Shown here: piece by piece, positions 13,792-26,622 of the stretch
How the letters are laid out: each line of letters starts with the position of its first letter
Numbering within the stretch: the first letter of the stretch is position 1
Assembly (NCBI GenBank): GCA_004802705.1
Contig: SGPL01000010.1
Span: 79,005 to 143,004 of the forward strand
DNA length: 64,000 nt
Direction: 5' to 3'
Origin: Bondarzewia mesenterica
Taxonomy: Eukaryota > Basidiomycota > Agaricomycetes > Russulales > Bondarzewiaceae
The notes under the pieces: generated by a model
Database searches by the model: none
What the model saw: only the letters and a program-made list of their open reading frames with translations
What the model was told of the DNA's origin: nothing
Program-made: the position numbers and the translations under genes

Positions 13792-13818
13792 CACACTGCC
13801 AACTGGGTTGGCAGTGTG
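13792..13818. repeat. 12-bp perfect inverted repeat, 3-nt loop
   Basis: CACACTGCCAAC (13792-13803), loop TGG, then its exact reverse complement (13807-13818). It starts 38 bp after the stop of the SUR7-like gene and would be a strong hairpin in the 3' UTR of that mRNA. Confidence 0.85.
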
Positions 13819-14225
13819 GCATTTATGCTTACCCATGACCTTACGACGACACGGAAAATGGACAGTAACATCTAACCACGATTCTCATCTCAGACCGTTA
13901 TGATACCGAGCATATTATTTACCCTATAGAAGTGGATGTAGGAAGCGGAATTGAAAACATGCATCCTGACCGAACGAAATGTGACTCAGCCCAATCCTTG
14001 GGACAATATGTATGGTATATTGATCAATGTACATTATGTGGTTGATTACCTTGAGCTTGCAAGGTCTCTCCCGGTCTCCGAAAGACGAGAGAATTATATT
14101 ATGTAAGTGGTTTAACGTAGCTGAACTTAAATTCTGAAACTGTACAGTTTACATAATTAAATTCCTGTTACTGGAAAGAATAGTCCAGCAACACCATCGA
14201 CGCCATCGCAAGAGCAACGGGCAAG

Positions 14226-14300
14226 GTACGGACGGGTTTCGCTGCATCCTTGAATTTCGTTGGTCGTACTCACGAGTATCGTATCATTGCATTGCCGCAG
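14226..14300 (+). other. Probable 5'-UTR intron of RPS29
   Basis: A donor GTACGG at 14226 and acceptor TTGCCGCAG ending at 14300 bracket a typical 75-nt intron, 14 nt upstream of the RPS29 start codon. Introns near the 5' end are usual in fungal ribosomal-protein genes. This one is inferred from the splice signals only. Confidence 0.55.
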
Positions 14301-14314
14301 TAAATCTCTTCAAA

Positions 14315-14648
14315 ATGACCCACGACGCTGTTTGGTTTTCTCGTCCTCGTAAATACGGCAAGGGCAGCCGTCAATGGTGCGCATCCCTCCCCCTCCAGCC
14401 GCAATTGCGCAGTACTCTTCGAGGCTGCAGGCGCCATTCAATTGATGTCTGACACGTTCTGTGCTCTGTCCGCGTAGCCGCCTCTGCGCACATCAGGCTG
14501 GTCTTATTCGCAAGTACGGTCTTGACCTCTGCCGTCAATGCTTCCGTGAGAAGTCTGCTGCCATCGGTTTCGTGAAGGTGCATGCAATCCTCGATATTTG
14601 TTCGTCTGTGCCTGACTTTTCTGTGCCTCCGATACACAGAACCGGTGA
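14315..14648 (+). CDS. RPS29: 40S ribosomal protein S29 (uS14)
   Basis: This is a zinc-binding protein of the small-subunit head. Three coding exons (14315-14376, 14478-14577, 14640-14648) give exactly 56 residues plus stop, the normal family length. Exon 1 gives [15 protein letters not shown]. The split Cys codon then joins to [19 protein letters not shown] and [16 protein letters not shown], with all four zinc-binding Cys of the two CxxC pairs. The last exon is only 9 nt (NR plus stop), which matches the short C-terminus seen in orthologues. Identification is essentially certain and the splice frame is unbroken. Upstream lies a likely 5'-UTR intron. Confidence 0.97.
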
Positions 14649-15451
14649 ATCATGTCTTTTCCCCCATCCACGCTCGCATGTTCTGTCGGTTGCTTTCTTT
14701 TTCATTTCATACACAAAATTCGGGTTCCATGCTGTGTGCTTCTACCATGATATGATATCACGGTTGAACCCTCCCCGCACCGGCTTGATTTCCTACCACC
14801 TGGGACGAACAGGCAAACAATTTGAGACGGCTGTCAACCAAGTATTCGACTTCAGTAATGTCAAATGTTACGACTGCGAACACTGAAAAGTATATTGATT
14901 GATATATACACAAGTCAATACAATCCAGAACGGATTCCAAAGGGAACAAGTGTTATCAAAATGATACATATACAAGGAAAGCGATCTCGAAATCCTACTC
15001 GACGTCGCGGACCCCAACACGTTCTAAGCAAAGACTTCAGATTGACGGAATAACTACATAATGACAGACAAGTAGTGGTGCGACGAGATAGAATTAAACA
15101 GATGGGCTATGGGGATGGATGGATGAGAAATGACGCTGTACAAATGTGGCAACCAAGAAACTGTTCACAGAAGTTCAACAGAAAGCACAGAAAATGAAGC
15201 GACGTTAAAAATGCGGGTTTGAATACAATGCGCCATGGGGATTTGCCATACGAGTTATTCCCGATCGCCAGATGTGCTGCGGGATAGCATAATGAACAGT
15301 GGTGAGAACGAGTCGACGGGGAGACGGAAGTAAGATAGCTGGTGGTATAATGCGGAAGGATGACATTGGGGAAAGGAGTGTGGGGAGTATGGGTTTGAGA
15401 CGAGTATTTCCAAGAGGCTCCAGAACGGTTATTGACGATGAAGCCCACCGA
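14649..15451. other. Convergent 3' region RPS29 / PUF4
   Basis: Tail-to-tail intergenic DNA that should hold the 3' UTRs of RPS29 (+) and the Pumilio gene (-). The open frames here have no recognisable product and no motif or RNA gene stands out. Confidence 0.5.
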
Positions 15452-18400
15452 TTACATGCCATACCCGAAGGAAGTTCGCTGGTACGGGTCGTTGAGGCCT
15501 CCCGCAACTCCTACACCAGGGTACGAATTGACGCCGCCGAATGCAGAGACATTGGAGAACCCGCCACTGTGAGACGGCAAGCTCTGATTGTGGCTGGAAT
15601 TGCCTTGAAGGACGTAACCGTCAATCGAGTGAGGCTGCAGACCATGGAGAGGCGCATGAAGACCGGACTGTCCAAGAGCTCCCTGACTTTGTCCTCCTGG
15701 CATGGGGTACAGACCATTTGGGTTGTTGTACACGTCGGCTAAGGGGTTAGCTTGTATATGACGGCCGGCGCTGTGAGGTGCTAGCCCCATGCCCTGGTTG
15801 CCCAGGGTCATATTGACCAGCACCTGCTGGTTGTGATAGCCTCCGTAATGATCCATCTGTTCGCGTTGCAACTTGTTCTGGATTCGCTTGCCATACGGAG
15901 TGTTACGGATCAGCGGCAAGACCGGACGAATGCCCTCCACAAGGAGAGCGCGCTGCCCAGGCTCCGCATAATCCAAAGCGGTCTAACTCGATCATGAGTC
16001 CGGCGTATGTTACAAAGCACGAAACCAGGCTGACCTGAACGCAGTAATTGCCGTACGAGTCGCGCAAGAGCTTCTCAAGCCTCGTGCGATTCAGAAGCTC
16101 GTCAATTAGCATCTTGCGTGTGCCGTGCTCTGCAACTCGGACACACTGTTTGACCATTATTAAGTCACGTGGAAGACGGTAACCAGAAAAAGACTGACCT
16201 TTTCAATGACGTTGGAGCTGAATTTCTGTACGGACAAAGCGCACACGTTGCCTATGAATTGACGAATGACAGCATCACTGAACCTGTTGTCATTGAGATC
16301 AAGGATGTATTGCACAACCTGATAAGCTCCATCAGAAAATGAGAGGATATACGAGATTAGTGAACGACGTACGTAGTTGCCATAAGGATCCTGGACGAGG
16401 GTCAGGGCATTGTAAGTGATCTCATTGACGAGCTGAATGCGCTGGTGATCTGAGGCATGATCAATGCAACGTTGCAGGACGCAGCAGCCATGACGATGAG
16501 TGGCGACTTCAACGCAATTAGCAGCGACTGCATTGTAAATAAACTAGTCGAATACCATCAATGGTAAATCCACATCGACTGCGACGAAAGCTTACCTGGT
16601 TGTCCTCAGGGGCCAACTTGTTCAGACACTTCTGGATAACGTGATTGCCGTTCAGGTCCTTGATGAGCACTACGACATGAAGACTGAGCGCGACGATGAT
16701 AGAGTGAATCTGGCCATTGTATCTATGATCAGTCTGCGTCCAGGCCACCCCGTAAGTGCCAGAGGTGAAATTGACTATGAATTGGACTTGCCTGTCTCCT
16801 AGTCGACAGGAAGTCAATCATCTTCTGAACTGCGCGCGTACCGTGCATGTTGAGTGAAATGTTGACCAAGTCTTGAGCCACGGACTCGCAGATTATGTTC
16901 CTTTGTTCATCAGTTGAGTATTCCAGCAACTTCTGGCAAAGATAGTTGCCGAAAGGATCTGTGGGCAGGCATGAGTTCGAGAAAACTGGACACTGGACAG
17001 CCGACAGACGCTTACCTGTCATGAGATCTGCAAAATGGCCAAAGGTCTCGCGGAAAATCATATCCCTGTGCTCAGGAACACCTTCTTCCAATTTCTTCTG
17101 CAGGTACCTGCACCCATGTTGGTCCTTGCACAAGCTGGCAATCTCGCCGGCCAAATCTTCCAGACGCGTTCCGGCAAAGCGGTTGACTACAGAACATGTC
17201 GGAGGTTAGCTTTCGAATGCAAGAAATGGATTGTCAACTGACATTCGCGATCCATGTCGCCCCGTTTGTGCTTGGGCCCATGCAATCCGTTCATCTTGCC
17301 ATCAGCACTGCTGACACGACCATTCATACCCAGACCATAACGAGAGCCATGGTGATGATATAGAGCAGTTGAACCGGTACCGCCGTTGACCCCGATTGGA
17401 CTGCTGCCGTTCACCCGGGTGGAATCGTAACCATATGAGTTGTAACGCCCATTATCAAGTCCGTTGCTGATTCCATTCTCAAGTCCATAGACAGAGTCAA
17501 CACCATACGGCTGCTGCTCAAATGATCAGCGGTCATACGAAGTGCTATGTTGGGGGACGTACTTGAAGAGGGTCATCAAAGCCAGGCTGGATGGAGTTAA
17601 AACCCAAGTTGCTGTCGTACTGACCGGTTTGAAGTCGCGATAAAGAAGACTGCAAGTCACCATTCAAGGGACTCTCATTTAGCGAATGAGCTCCCTGCGC
17701 CGTCAAAACGACCAGTGAGGTTCTGAGTATCTGGCGAAATCGGTGTACCAGGAGCTTTGAGCATATGCGCGGACGCGCTGTTCGAGATACCAGTAAGAGG
17801 AGTAGCAGGAACAGAGCGAGTGGTAATTGACAATCCATCAGATAAACCAGGAGGAGAGCCACGGCGAGAGCCAGGGGCTTGCGCACGGGGGGAAAGACCC
17901 TGCGGTTGTTGGCCAAGATGCGGAGTTGCAGATGCGGAGACAGTGCCCGCAAGCTTTCCATTAGCCGCAAGATCATTTAGAGCCGGGGAAATGCTCAGTG
18001 CAGGGTTTGTGACAGTGCGTCTGTCCGGACGAGGTGAACTGGTGAACTGAGGCCACTCCGATGCTTTCTCACGCGAATCGAGAGCGCGAGAACTGAAGGA
18101 ATTACGCGGCGGCGTCTGAGACAAGGGCGCTAGATCCAAAGCAGCTGACGAGGTTGACAGCTAAGCAGCGTCATTCAGTCAGAGGGAGAGCGACGACTGG
18201 CGACGAATGCACACCTTGTTGAAATGGGACCCCTGGTACTTGTCATCGTCAGACGTCGGCAAGTTCCGCATAGCGTCTGTAATGGTCGGTCGGTTCATGA
18301 AAAATCTCAGTCCTGACGTCGGCACTTACTATGCATTTCTTCATCAAGCTGCTCATCAAGCATCATTCCGGCATTGTACACGTTACCATATCGCATACCC

Positions 18401-19213
18401 TCAACCTCTCTCGCGCCGTTCGCACGTTGAACCATCATAATATCCTGAGGGGGAAGAGGCGACTGCCTCTCACCTGCCAAAGACAGGCCATGCAAATGAC
18501 TTGCCAGCTCTTCGTCATGACTACTGGCCGACGTACGCCTGCTAGCAGGCATACTCTTGGCTCCAGCGCGCCCATAGCCTTGAGTAAGAGTACCACTACC
18601 CGGTGCGATACCGGACGGGACTTCGGGCGAACGTGTGATCGGGGCATAAGTCACAGACTTGCGTTTGTCTGAGACAGCGGAGCCAACGGCCTTCGATAGA
18701 ACGTCTACATCCACACCAACCTGCGCGAAGCCTGAACGTAAACTCGGCGAGACATCTTCGTTGAGGACGGCGTTCACTCGGGGAGGAGTCGTCGGCGCGG
18801 ACATCGCCAAGTGCTGAAGTGAACCATTACTGGTTTCCAAAGGAAGAGTCAAAAGTTCCTGCTGCTGCTGCTGCTCCAGAGCACGCATCTGGTCCTCGAA
18901 TATTTTTCGGTGAAGAGCACGCATCCGTTCATGCTCCATGCGCTTAAGTTCCACCCGCTAATGCAGCCAATCCCTTAGCTTCCCCAGCCCAATTCCGAAA
19001 GTATGAGGAAACTCACTGCGGATATATCGGGCATATTAGTTCCCAACCTCGCGGCCTAAGTAGGCATTCAATCACCGTACAACGAAGGCACACAAATAGG
19101 GAAACACATACAGAGTCGGCAAGGTCTAGAAAGGCCGGGGGACTCTGCTTTCTCTCATCGGAGGTGGAGCGATTATCAGTAGGTGAAGAAGACGGTTCCA
19201 AAATGGTAGGCAT
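15452..19213 (-). CDS. PUF4: Pumilio/PUF RNA-binding protein, Puf4 class
   Basis: This is a sequence-specific 3'-UTR binder controlling mRNA decay and translation. From the ATG at 19213 a long Ser/Pro/Gln-rich disordered N-terminus (with a short poly-Gln run near 18865) precedes the PUM homology domain (about 15850-17160). All eight repeats can be read, with recognition helices in order QHGCRYLQ, FGNYLCQ, HGTRAVQ, NGNHVIQ, HGCCVLQ, YGNYVVQ, SSNVIEK, YGNYCVQ, then RNTPYGKRI as cap. The HRHGCCVLQRC fifth repeat and HGTRAVQK third repeat are those of the yeast Puf4 class rather than Puf3 or Puf5. A Gly/Asn-rich tail of about 90 residues follows the domain, ending FGYGM. All base-contacting positions are filled, so it should bind RNA. 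N-terminal exon borders are approximate. Confidence 0.93.
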
Positions 19214-20950
19214 GATAGTTAGACAAATTAGTAGATTTTTGTTTCCGAAAGGTGAACGACAGAGAGCGCTAAACGATGAATGATGAAGAAATAGAAAGCG
19301 GTAAAGCCTAGTTTCACAAAAAGGGTAATCCTGAGAATAATGAAAGGACAGACAACTACGAATGAGCCGCGCAAGCTATAGATGCGTGCATTTGATGTAA
19401 GTTACGCACCTGCAAGCCGATTTTGAGCCCGTCTAGAAAGGACTGTTGTTACAATGCGGCTGAATGGGCTTTGTTGGAGACGATTAGCAAGGACAACGTG
19501 GCAAGAACAAAGAGGCAGTGATGGCGCACCGTTTTTTCCTCCGGTTTCCGACTCAACTGGGAAGACGAGGTGGTGAAGAGAGAGAGAGAGATTGACGGTG
19601 AATTATATGGGGCCTCGCTTGCGCGCGTGGACAGTGACCGACCTGAACTCTAAAAGATTACGGAGGTTACCCTCTTTTTTTGAGCTCCGCTTATACGGCG
19701 GCGGCGGCGTTGCCTATTCTGAGCATCGCTGCCCCTTGAAACTCTTCCGGCTCTTCACACAACGCTTCTCTTCTCTCCTTGACTATCTCGCTATTTTTTC
19801 AGTAAACGCATCGTCCGCGTCATCTCTTGTCTCCCTTGAGCTGAGCTTGAGCAGAGCTCTATGGTCAACGTGGTGCCCTCATGCCCTTTGGATCTGTATC
19901 ATTCGTATTTAAGGATGTACCTTATACCGGTCCGCCCCGTTGATAAACGCATCCTCAAGCATCGCGGGGTGTACTTACGCCTGCGCAAGAAGAACCGACA
20001 AACTAATTACTTTGAAGATCTCAGCACTTTGCCGGGCAGCCCTGGACTCTTTCGCTCTTACTCGACTGACTCATCCGCATCACTCAATCCCGTCATATTC
20101 TTCCGTGCGTATGCAACAGTTAGAGCATTAGAATTCCCCATATCTACGACGTAATCCGATTTCTTGCTTCGTTCCTCGTGTCATTTCAGCACTATGAATT
20201 CAGCACTTATGAAGCGATGGGTACAATTTTACCAAGCGCCCTATTTGTGGAGAATGCGGGCCCTCACTCAGGCTTCGTACATATGTATAACCTTCTGCTA
20301 GAGCCTTCCATATCGTCATGTCGACCCCGAAGTGACTTTTTCTCCCATCAGTGTGTTTACGAGAGTGTTTATATGCAGCGCTTCTCCAACAGGCGAACGA
20401 ACGAGCGCTTGACACGGCTCGCTCGCGGTGGCGGACATGCCATACGAGGTCCCGATTCAGAACCAGAGGGCATCCCGACTGCGCCAAGCCGGTGATCATC
20501 GGTCAAGCTAGCGTATTTGCTCCCTTTGTCTCATAATGCATGAAGAGCTGAAGATTCATCGCCTTGAAGCTAGGCTTCCAAGGTGTGTAGTCTTCATCCT
20601 GTAGTTTAGTAAGCTAGTACTGTTGGTGAGAAGCACGTCGGCAACACACGGGTATTCTCGTCAAGCACGACACACGTGGGACTCATACATCTAATTACCT
20701 ACTGCTCTTGCTCGTCCGACGGACTCGCTCACAATCAAACACGATGTTTCTGCAAGACCGTAGTTCATTACGGGCATTCAGAACCTATACTTTGGCCCAG
20801 CGATCGAAGAAGCTCACCGCACGGCCTCTTGGAAAAACCCATGCTCTCGAATGAAGTAGGTAGGGGTCTCAGACCTCTCCCAGGCTATACAGAGTAGACC
20901 GTACGAGAGACATGACGGCCTCCAACAGGATGCACAGAAGCATAACAATG
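19214..20950. other. Long gene-poor intergenic region
   Basis: This 1.7-kb stretch is the largest without a recognisable gene. Near the PUF4 start it holds purine/pyrimidine tracts (GA repeat near 19577-19590) and a GGC triplet run near 19697-19708, which probably lie in the long 5' leader or promoter of PUF4. The remaining open frames of up to about 105 codons show no known motif, no consistent splice pattern and no family resemblance, so I do not call them genes. Confidence 0.5.
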
Positions 20951-23900
20951 TCAGCTCATATGCGTCACGATTTGAGGCAGGCGAGTCGACACTTCTTCGC
21001 CTTCAACTGTCTTCTCTGCATCATCAGTCGGCGTATGAGGAAGTTGACCGTTTCCGGTCTTCTTCGGCTTGTCTTCTGCACCGCCACTGACGACCACACC
21101 ACGAATAGTCCGTCGATCCTCCTCTCCGTCATCGTCCGCACCATCTGAATTTGGAGACTCAAGCGTGTCCTCTTCCTGGATGGCGGACGACGCTGTCCTC
21201 CCCTCAGACTCTCCTTCAGGCACCTCTGGAACAGGCTTCACAGAAGGCTGCTGCGAGCTGGAAGGGTGTCGCGATCGAAGAAATCCAGACAGACCAAAGA
21301 AAGGTTTCGACATCCTCGAGAGCGAATTGTAATAAGCATCGCTCGTGGACTTCGGCGTCGATGCGCCGCTGTGTGGGGGTGTATCGTCGCTGGTCAATAC
21401 CTCAGCGGGGGTTGATTCAAGAGTACCGTTGATAATGGTAACCTCTGAAGTAGGGTCCGTAGGTGATGACGGACGAGGAGGCGATACTAATCCCGAGACG
21501 GAGAACGCGGGTGACTGTAGCGTCCTAACAACACTGTAAAGACGGTTAATGCCGGTTAAGTCTGCGTGAAATCCATATAATGACTCACGTCACACCTTCA
21601 CTGTCGCAATCAGCGGTTAGTGTCAACAGCAAATTCTTGACGTTGGGCAAGGTGTGGCGCATATCTAACGCTCGCAAATTGCTCTCAGACATGAGCTAGG
21701 ATGTCGTTTCAGCAAAACGAGGGTTCTCCCAAATAGAGGATTGAACCAACCAATTCAATGTCCTTATTGAGCAGAAACACACCGTACTCGAAGCGATACG
21801 TATCGACCCCTTTGGAGAACAATGGGAACCTAGCAAGCCTCGCAAGTTAGAATCAAATTTGCATCATAAAAAAATTCGACGGACATTCGTGGACCGACCA
21901 TTGCAGAAATTCCATCTCGGATTAAGCTCTTACTCCCAACACACGTTATTGGATAAACAAGGTCTTGCTCCATGTATGTGGCTAGCAGGTGCACAACGTG
22001 TGCAGCATAGCCCAAAGCAGTGGCAATGCCATCTTCGGTGACCTCTTTGTGAGATGGAAAAGAAAGAGGCGGTGCGGGGTCAGTAGTCCCTGTCGGAATG
22101 GGCAGCGGTACATCAAGGATAGTATACAGGAGGTCTGGCCCTGAAAGGAGGTCGATCGGGAAAATGGATGCGAGAGTGGCTATCAGGTTGACGCGGATGG
22201 GTGCAAGACTTTTGTGAAGGGTTAAGATTCGACTGCTGTAAAATAGGACGTAAATTTAGAGTGTGATGAAGCGGAAAATTGATATACCGTTCTTGGATCA
22301 GTTCTTCTTCACGTTTGGCTTCAGCAAACACATCCTCTTGTAGTAGCAGTCTTGCCTGTGCGAGCATCCTTCTTCGCTTCCGTAGAGCGTCTCCTCGATC
22401 ACGGATGCAGCTAGACACTGTGATCACCGACATCCAGCCTAAGTTAGCACCCTCATAATTGGTTTCCAACGACAACTCACATATCTCTGATGTATCCCGC
22501 ACAGCATGAGCGTTTGATTGCCAATCATCCACTCTGGCCTCCCTTTCCGATATTTCGCGTTTCTAGATCGGATGGAAGAAGACAGAACATTGAGCTTGAC
22601 TATCGACCAGTGCACCTTAAGTCAACAAGTCTGAAGGTTTACACGTACCATGCGAATCAATTCATCTTCAACGACGAGTTTCTCGACGTCATGTTCGAGT
22701 TTCGCTAGTGAACGTTGGGTATCCAAAATAACGGTCTGTAAAGTTAGCAATCTATAAAAGATTGTACGTCATTAGGAAGTCAAGGTACGAGAATTTCATA
22801 TATTAATCTTACTTCACGACATCCTGCCACCCAGCACTTCGACGATGACCCTTCCGCGACCACGACGATCGATCGTCAAATGTGGAGGATTTCGAATGGC
22901 TGTTGGGTGCCTTAGCAAGTAGGTCAGACAATTTCGAAGTATACTCTCCGGCGCCGCGGCCTTCAGGATCAGAACTGTAGCCAGCATCAGGAGAAGGCGG
23001 TCGAGTCGACGAGGTTCGAGAGGGTCTGGGTAAGTAATATGTCCTCCCGGTCGTCGAAAGAGTTACGAGGAGTGAATTGGAGGGAAGATGAGAAGGATGG
23101 CTGGCAAACTACGGAAAGCGGTCGCTGTAAGCGAGTGCTGAGGAACATCGATCCTCGGCGTTGATCGAGCTTACCTCGTCAGGTAGAGAGACCAGATGTG
23201 TCAAATCCACGGTCCATTCCTCCATCATCTTCCACTGTGAACTTGATCCATTATGAATGCCATTTGTAGCCTTCTCCTTTCCTTTCCCCTTTCCATGTCC
23301 GTAATCTGAAGACAATGGCACCTTGCCCCATAGTTGAATGGTAATAATCTCGGCCGTTAAATCTGTCCAGTTGGCATAATCGTATGAAGAACGTGGATCG
23401 ACGATGAAGGAGGGATTAGTACTGGGGCGATGTATTGGTGAAATGTAGTTCGGAATCGGAGCAGCAGCACGATTGTGGGCATGCACGTCGAGTTGTGTCG
23501 CTTTGGCCGAGCTGAACCCGGGTAGCGTTGAAGCCGCTACAGCTGCATGAGAGGAGATTGAAGCCACTTTTCGATGTGCACTAACAGAGGCACGTCTTTG
23601 TGCTGTAGAAAGGTGTTTCGAGGATTCAGGCGTACTAGGGGTGCCATGATTGCTGGGCGAAGATAAATTTGTAGCAGTCGAAGATGAAAATTGATGTCGA
23701 ACAGGAAACTTTTCTCGGGACGAAGGAGCACTACGAGGTGGTGTGGATGCTAGAGAACGAGGTGTGAAGGATTGTGAAGAACCAGCCAAAGATTCGCTGT
23801 CAGATGCTGGTGGATGAACCGTCATAGTGATGAACGTTTCGACCAAACGCGACTGGAGAGCTTTCTCTAGGGCTGCCTGAGAGTGGTCAGGCCACAAACC

Positions 23901-24492
23901 TAAAGATAGAGGTGAGGCGCCAGAGGTGGTATTTAAGCTGCTGTGGGATACCATCGAGCTAGTGCGCGGGCGCGAAGGACGGATAGTGGGACCAGAACCA
24001 GAAATAGGTGGAGGACGTCGCTTGTGTTCAGAACTCGGGCTTGCACCTACCGTACTTCCTCTCATCCCACTTGCCCGCGACATCGTTCGTTTCCTCCCTC
24101 TGTATTCCTGCACCGGAACTCGAGTATCATCAGCACTACCCAAAGTGTCAAATTTTGGGCTCCCCGCCGTCGCAATAGAGGTTGACGAGATTCTACGAGA
24201 TCGTTTCCGGGCACGAGCGACGTCCAAGTCGTCAGACAAATTACCGAATGCAGTGTACTGGGAATGCTCGGAGGGCTGTGAGAGAGCTGATGCAAGCGCA
24301 TCTCGAGCAGGAAAGGGAGTGAAGTTCTTGACCTGAACGCAGGTGATATGTCTGAGGAGATGCTGTGAGAGTGGTGAGAGCTATGAGCGTGGTGACTTTG
24401 CGGAATCACTCAACCTGCATCTCCCACGTCTCAACCGGCACTGCTTCCGAAGGGCCTGAACCACCAAACGTCTCCTGCTCTAAGACAGGCAT
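20951..24492 (-). CDS. VPS38: UVRAG/Vps38-like subunit of class III PI3-kinase complex
   Basis: This is a partner of Vps34-Vps15-Atg6 in endosomal and autophagic PI3P synthesis. Exon 1 starts at 24492 (MPVLEQETFGG) and joins in frame to VKNFTPFPARDALASALSQ. A Ser-rich basic region is followed by a C2-like segment (WTDLTAEIITIQLWG, WKMMEEWTVDLTHLVSLPDE, 23160-23400), then a coiled coil with RKRRRMLAQARLLLQEDVFA (about 22300-22400), and the characteristic globular part with LIATLASIFPIDLLSG, AVHLLATYMEQDL-type sequence and RFPLFSKGVDTYRFEYGVFL (about 21640-22150), then LLNKDIELLMSESNLRALD. A low-complexity acidic tail ends VTHMS. Domain order matches UVRAG and not Atg14, since the Atg14 Cys-rich N-terminus is absent. 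Neighbouring genes on both sides are unrelated. Confidence 0.86.
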
Positions 24493-24956
24493 GGTTTCGC
24501 GTGAGTGGTCTTAATGTTATCAAATCCTATGAGGGACCTCGATATTCAACACCTGGACTCAAAGTATTCAGCACCGAGACAGAGACATGATAGTACCTGA
24601 TTGAGTCCGCACGCGAAAGCGGTCAAGCACGATTATGACGAGTAGTAGCGTTGTAGCTTGTAAAGGGATGATTAGATTCAGAACATGTGCTAAACCAGGT
24701 AGATATTCTGCTATATGAGATTCGCAAGCAGGAAATTTGAGTTTAGTGAGGAACTGAGAGGTTGACTGGGTCACAGCAGGTCGCAGGTCGCCACATTAGT
24801 ACCTATTAGTACATACATAGTACACAAGTCAAACACGTTCCATCACGCCCGGGTTGCTCTTGGAATTGTGTTAGTTCGGTACTCAGCCCGTTCTCACTTC
24901 TCCCCGGATTGCAACTTCTTTCTTCTGTTCCTTTCGGGACATACACAAACGTTGGG
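24493..24956. promoter_or_regulatory. Divergent intergenic region VPS38 / orphan
   Basis: 464 bp between two outward-facing genes. I see no clear TATA box or repeat; it must contain both promoters. Confidence 0.4.
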
Positions 24957-26622
24957 ATGCCGCCAAAGCCACGTATAGTTCGTAAACCCCCTGCGGGAAC
25001 AAAAAATCCTAGTACAGTCGCCTCTCCGGCTTCTGCTGCTAAGGACGCAGGAGCCATGCCACCTCCCCCAGTTCCTGCCCCCCCGCAGGCCATCTTGGAG
25101 CCTGAAATGAACGCCCTTTCTGGATGTCTGCGGGTGCGCGCCATCCGCCTTTGCGTTGAAATCGGACGCTAAACGTTTGCACATTTCAGAATACAGGGGT
25201 TAGAACGGGGCAGATTTACTATTTCTACGATGATGCTAGGAGAATGTGTGTTGTGTCCGTTGAGCTTCTAACATGCCGCTGAACAGGTGTGTAGGGGCAT
25301 TGACAAATATGCGCCGCAACCTCCACAATCTATGAACGCCTTGCTAGGTCGTGAGATGGAGAGGTTTGATCGACTATGTGATGCTGTTGAAGCTCATCTG
25401 GTCTGTCGTTGATCCCTTCTCTTAGACAAATTCTGATATGCTCTCATTGTGGTTTAGTCGCGGGCAATCTCTGTTTTACAACGGGATTTGGAACGCGAAA
25501 AGGATCGTTTGAAGGCGGAAGAGGAAGCCGAGGCACTTAAGGTTAAACTAGAGGAAAAGCCAATGACCTCTACCATCGGAGAAACCTCTCTGTCGGCTCT
25601 TGGTCCCTCAGAATCCCATATGACTCCTGCCAAACTTCCAATTACTGGACAACCGTCATCTGTACCCACTGATGCTGTATCTTCTCCCGGTCTCCAGAGA
25701 ACTCCTCCCACTACAGGCATTGTGGGGCCTCCATCAGGTCGACGTCCTTCTACCGTCTCTCTATCCTCTCTCAACCGCCCTCAATTTCCCCACAAACTTG
25801 ACCTTTCTGCTGCGGCCTTAAGGATTAACCCTGAAGAAATAACTCAAGGGCTAGCTTCCCCAGTCACGCTTGCACCCCGTTCAGGACGGCTTACAGCGGC
25901 TGACGAGCTCCCCCCCCGACTTCATGGCAGTGCTTGCTTCAACCGAAGCAGCCAACGCAGCCAACAGAACAATCGATATTGATCTCACAACCCTTCCTGA
26001 TGAGCCCGCACGCTCCATGAACATGGATGTAGATCCATCTCTCGGAAGTTCAGCTGAGAGGCCGATTGAACTCGATTTAGATGGAATGGAAATCGACATG
26101 TCCACCATGGAAGGGCTGTTCGGCGAGTCTAATCCAAATAATAGTACCGATGCCGCCACCGTCGATTTGTTCCAACGGCCTGCCCAATCCGCGGCTGCCT
26201 CTGAAAATAAGAAGGCCGGCGAGACATTGGACGTGCATATCATGGATGCGCTCTCTGGTTCAAACACAGTACCGAATGGTGAAGATATCTTCGGCACGCT
26301 GGAAAATAATTTACAGCCATCAAACCAGGCTGTTGGACGGTTAACCCCTGTTCCACTACCTTCTGTGTCGGACTCTGCTGGGCAGCCATCGGCGCCTTCG
26401 CCACGCTCTATCCTAGCAAGTCTCGCGGCTGCAGGGAGCGTGTCTGCGTCTACGAAGCATCATGCACCTACAGAGGGGACCGGTCCATTCGATGTCGACT
26501 TCGGAGACTTCTCAACCAACTTCAACTTCGATACTGCTCCTGGAGGGGATGTCAATTTTCCTGATATGGAGGCTTTCTTGAATATGGACGGAGTCTCATC
26601 CGATGAAAAGACGCAAGGGTGA
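24957..26622 (+). CDS. Uncharacterised protein with coiled coil and acidic tail
   Basis: I do not recognise this family. The start MPPKPRIVRKPPAG is followed by a Pro/Ala-rich stretch and EMNALSGCLR, then a short exon beginning NTGVRTGQIYYFYDD. The next exon (CRGIDKYAPQPPQ, RFDRLCDAVEAHL) is joined through a clean 57-nt intron to SRAISVLQRDLEREKDRLKA, a probable coiled coil. The rest is Ser/Thr/Pro-rich and ends in strongly acidic segments (ELDLDGMEIDMSTMEGLFG, FDVDFGDFSTNFNFD, DMEAFLNMDG) that look like acidic-hydrophobic activation regions. The architecture (helical N-part, disordered acidic tail) would suit a transcription cofactor such as a Mediator tail subunit, but that is only a guess. 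The exact splice around 25170-25290 is uncertain. Confidence 0.7.

Noticed and set aside
19592..20495. Several frames of 95-105 codons in the long intergenic region
   Set aside because: No motif, no consistent splice chain and no resemblance to a family; best left as non-coding until transcripts say otherwise.
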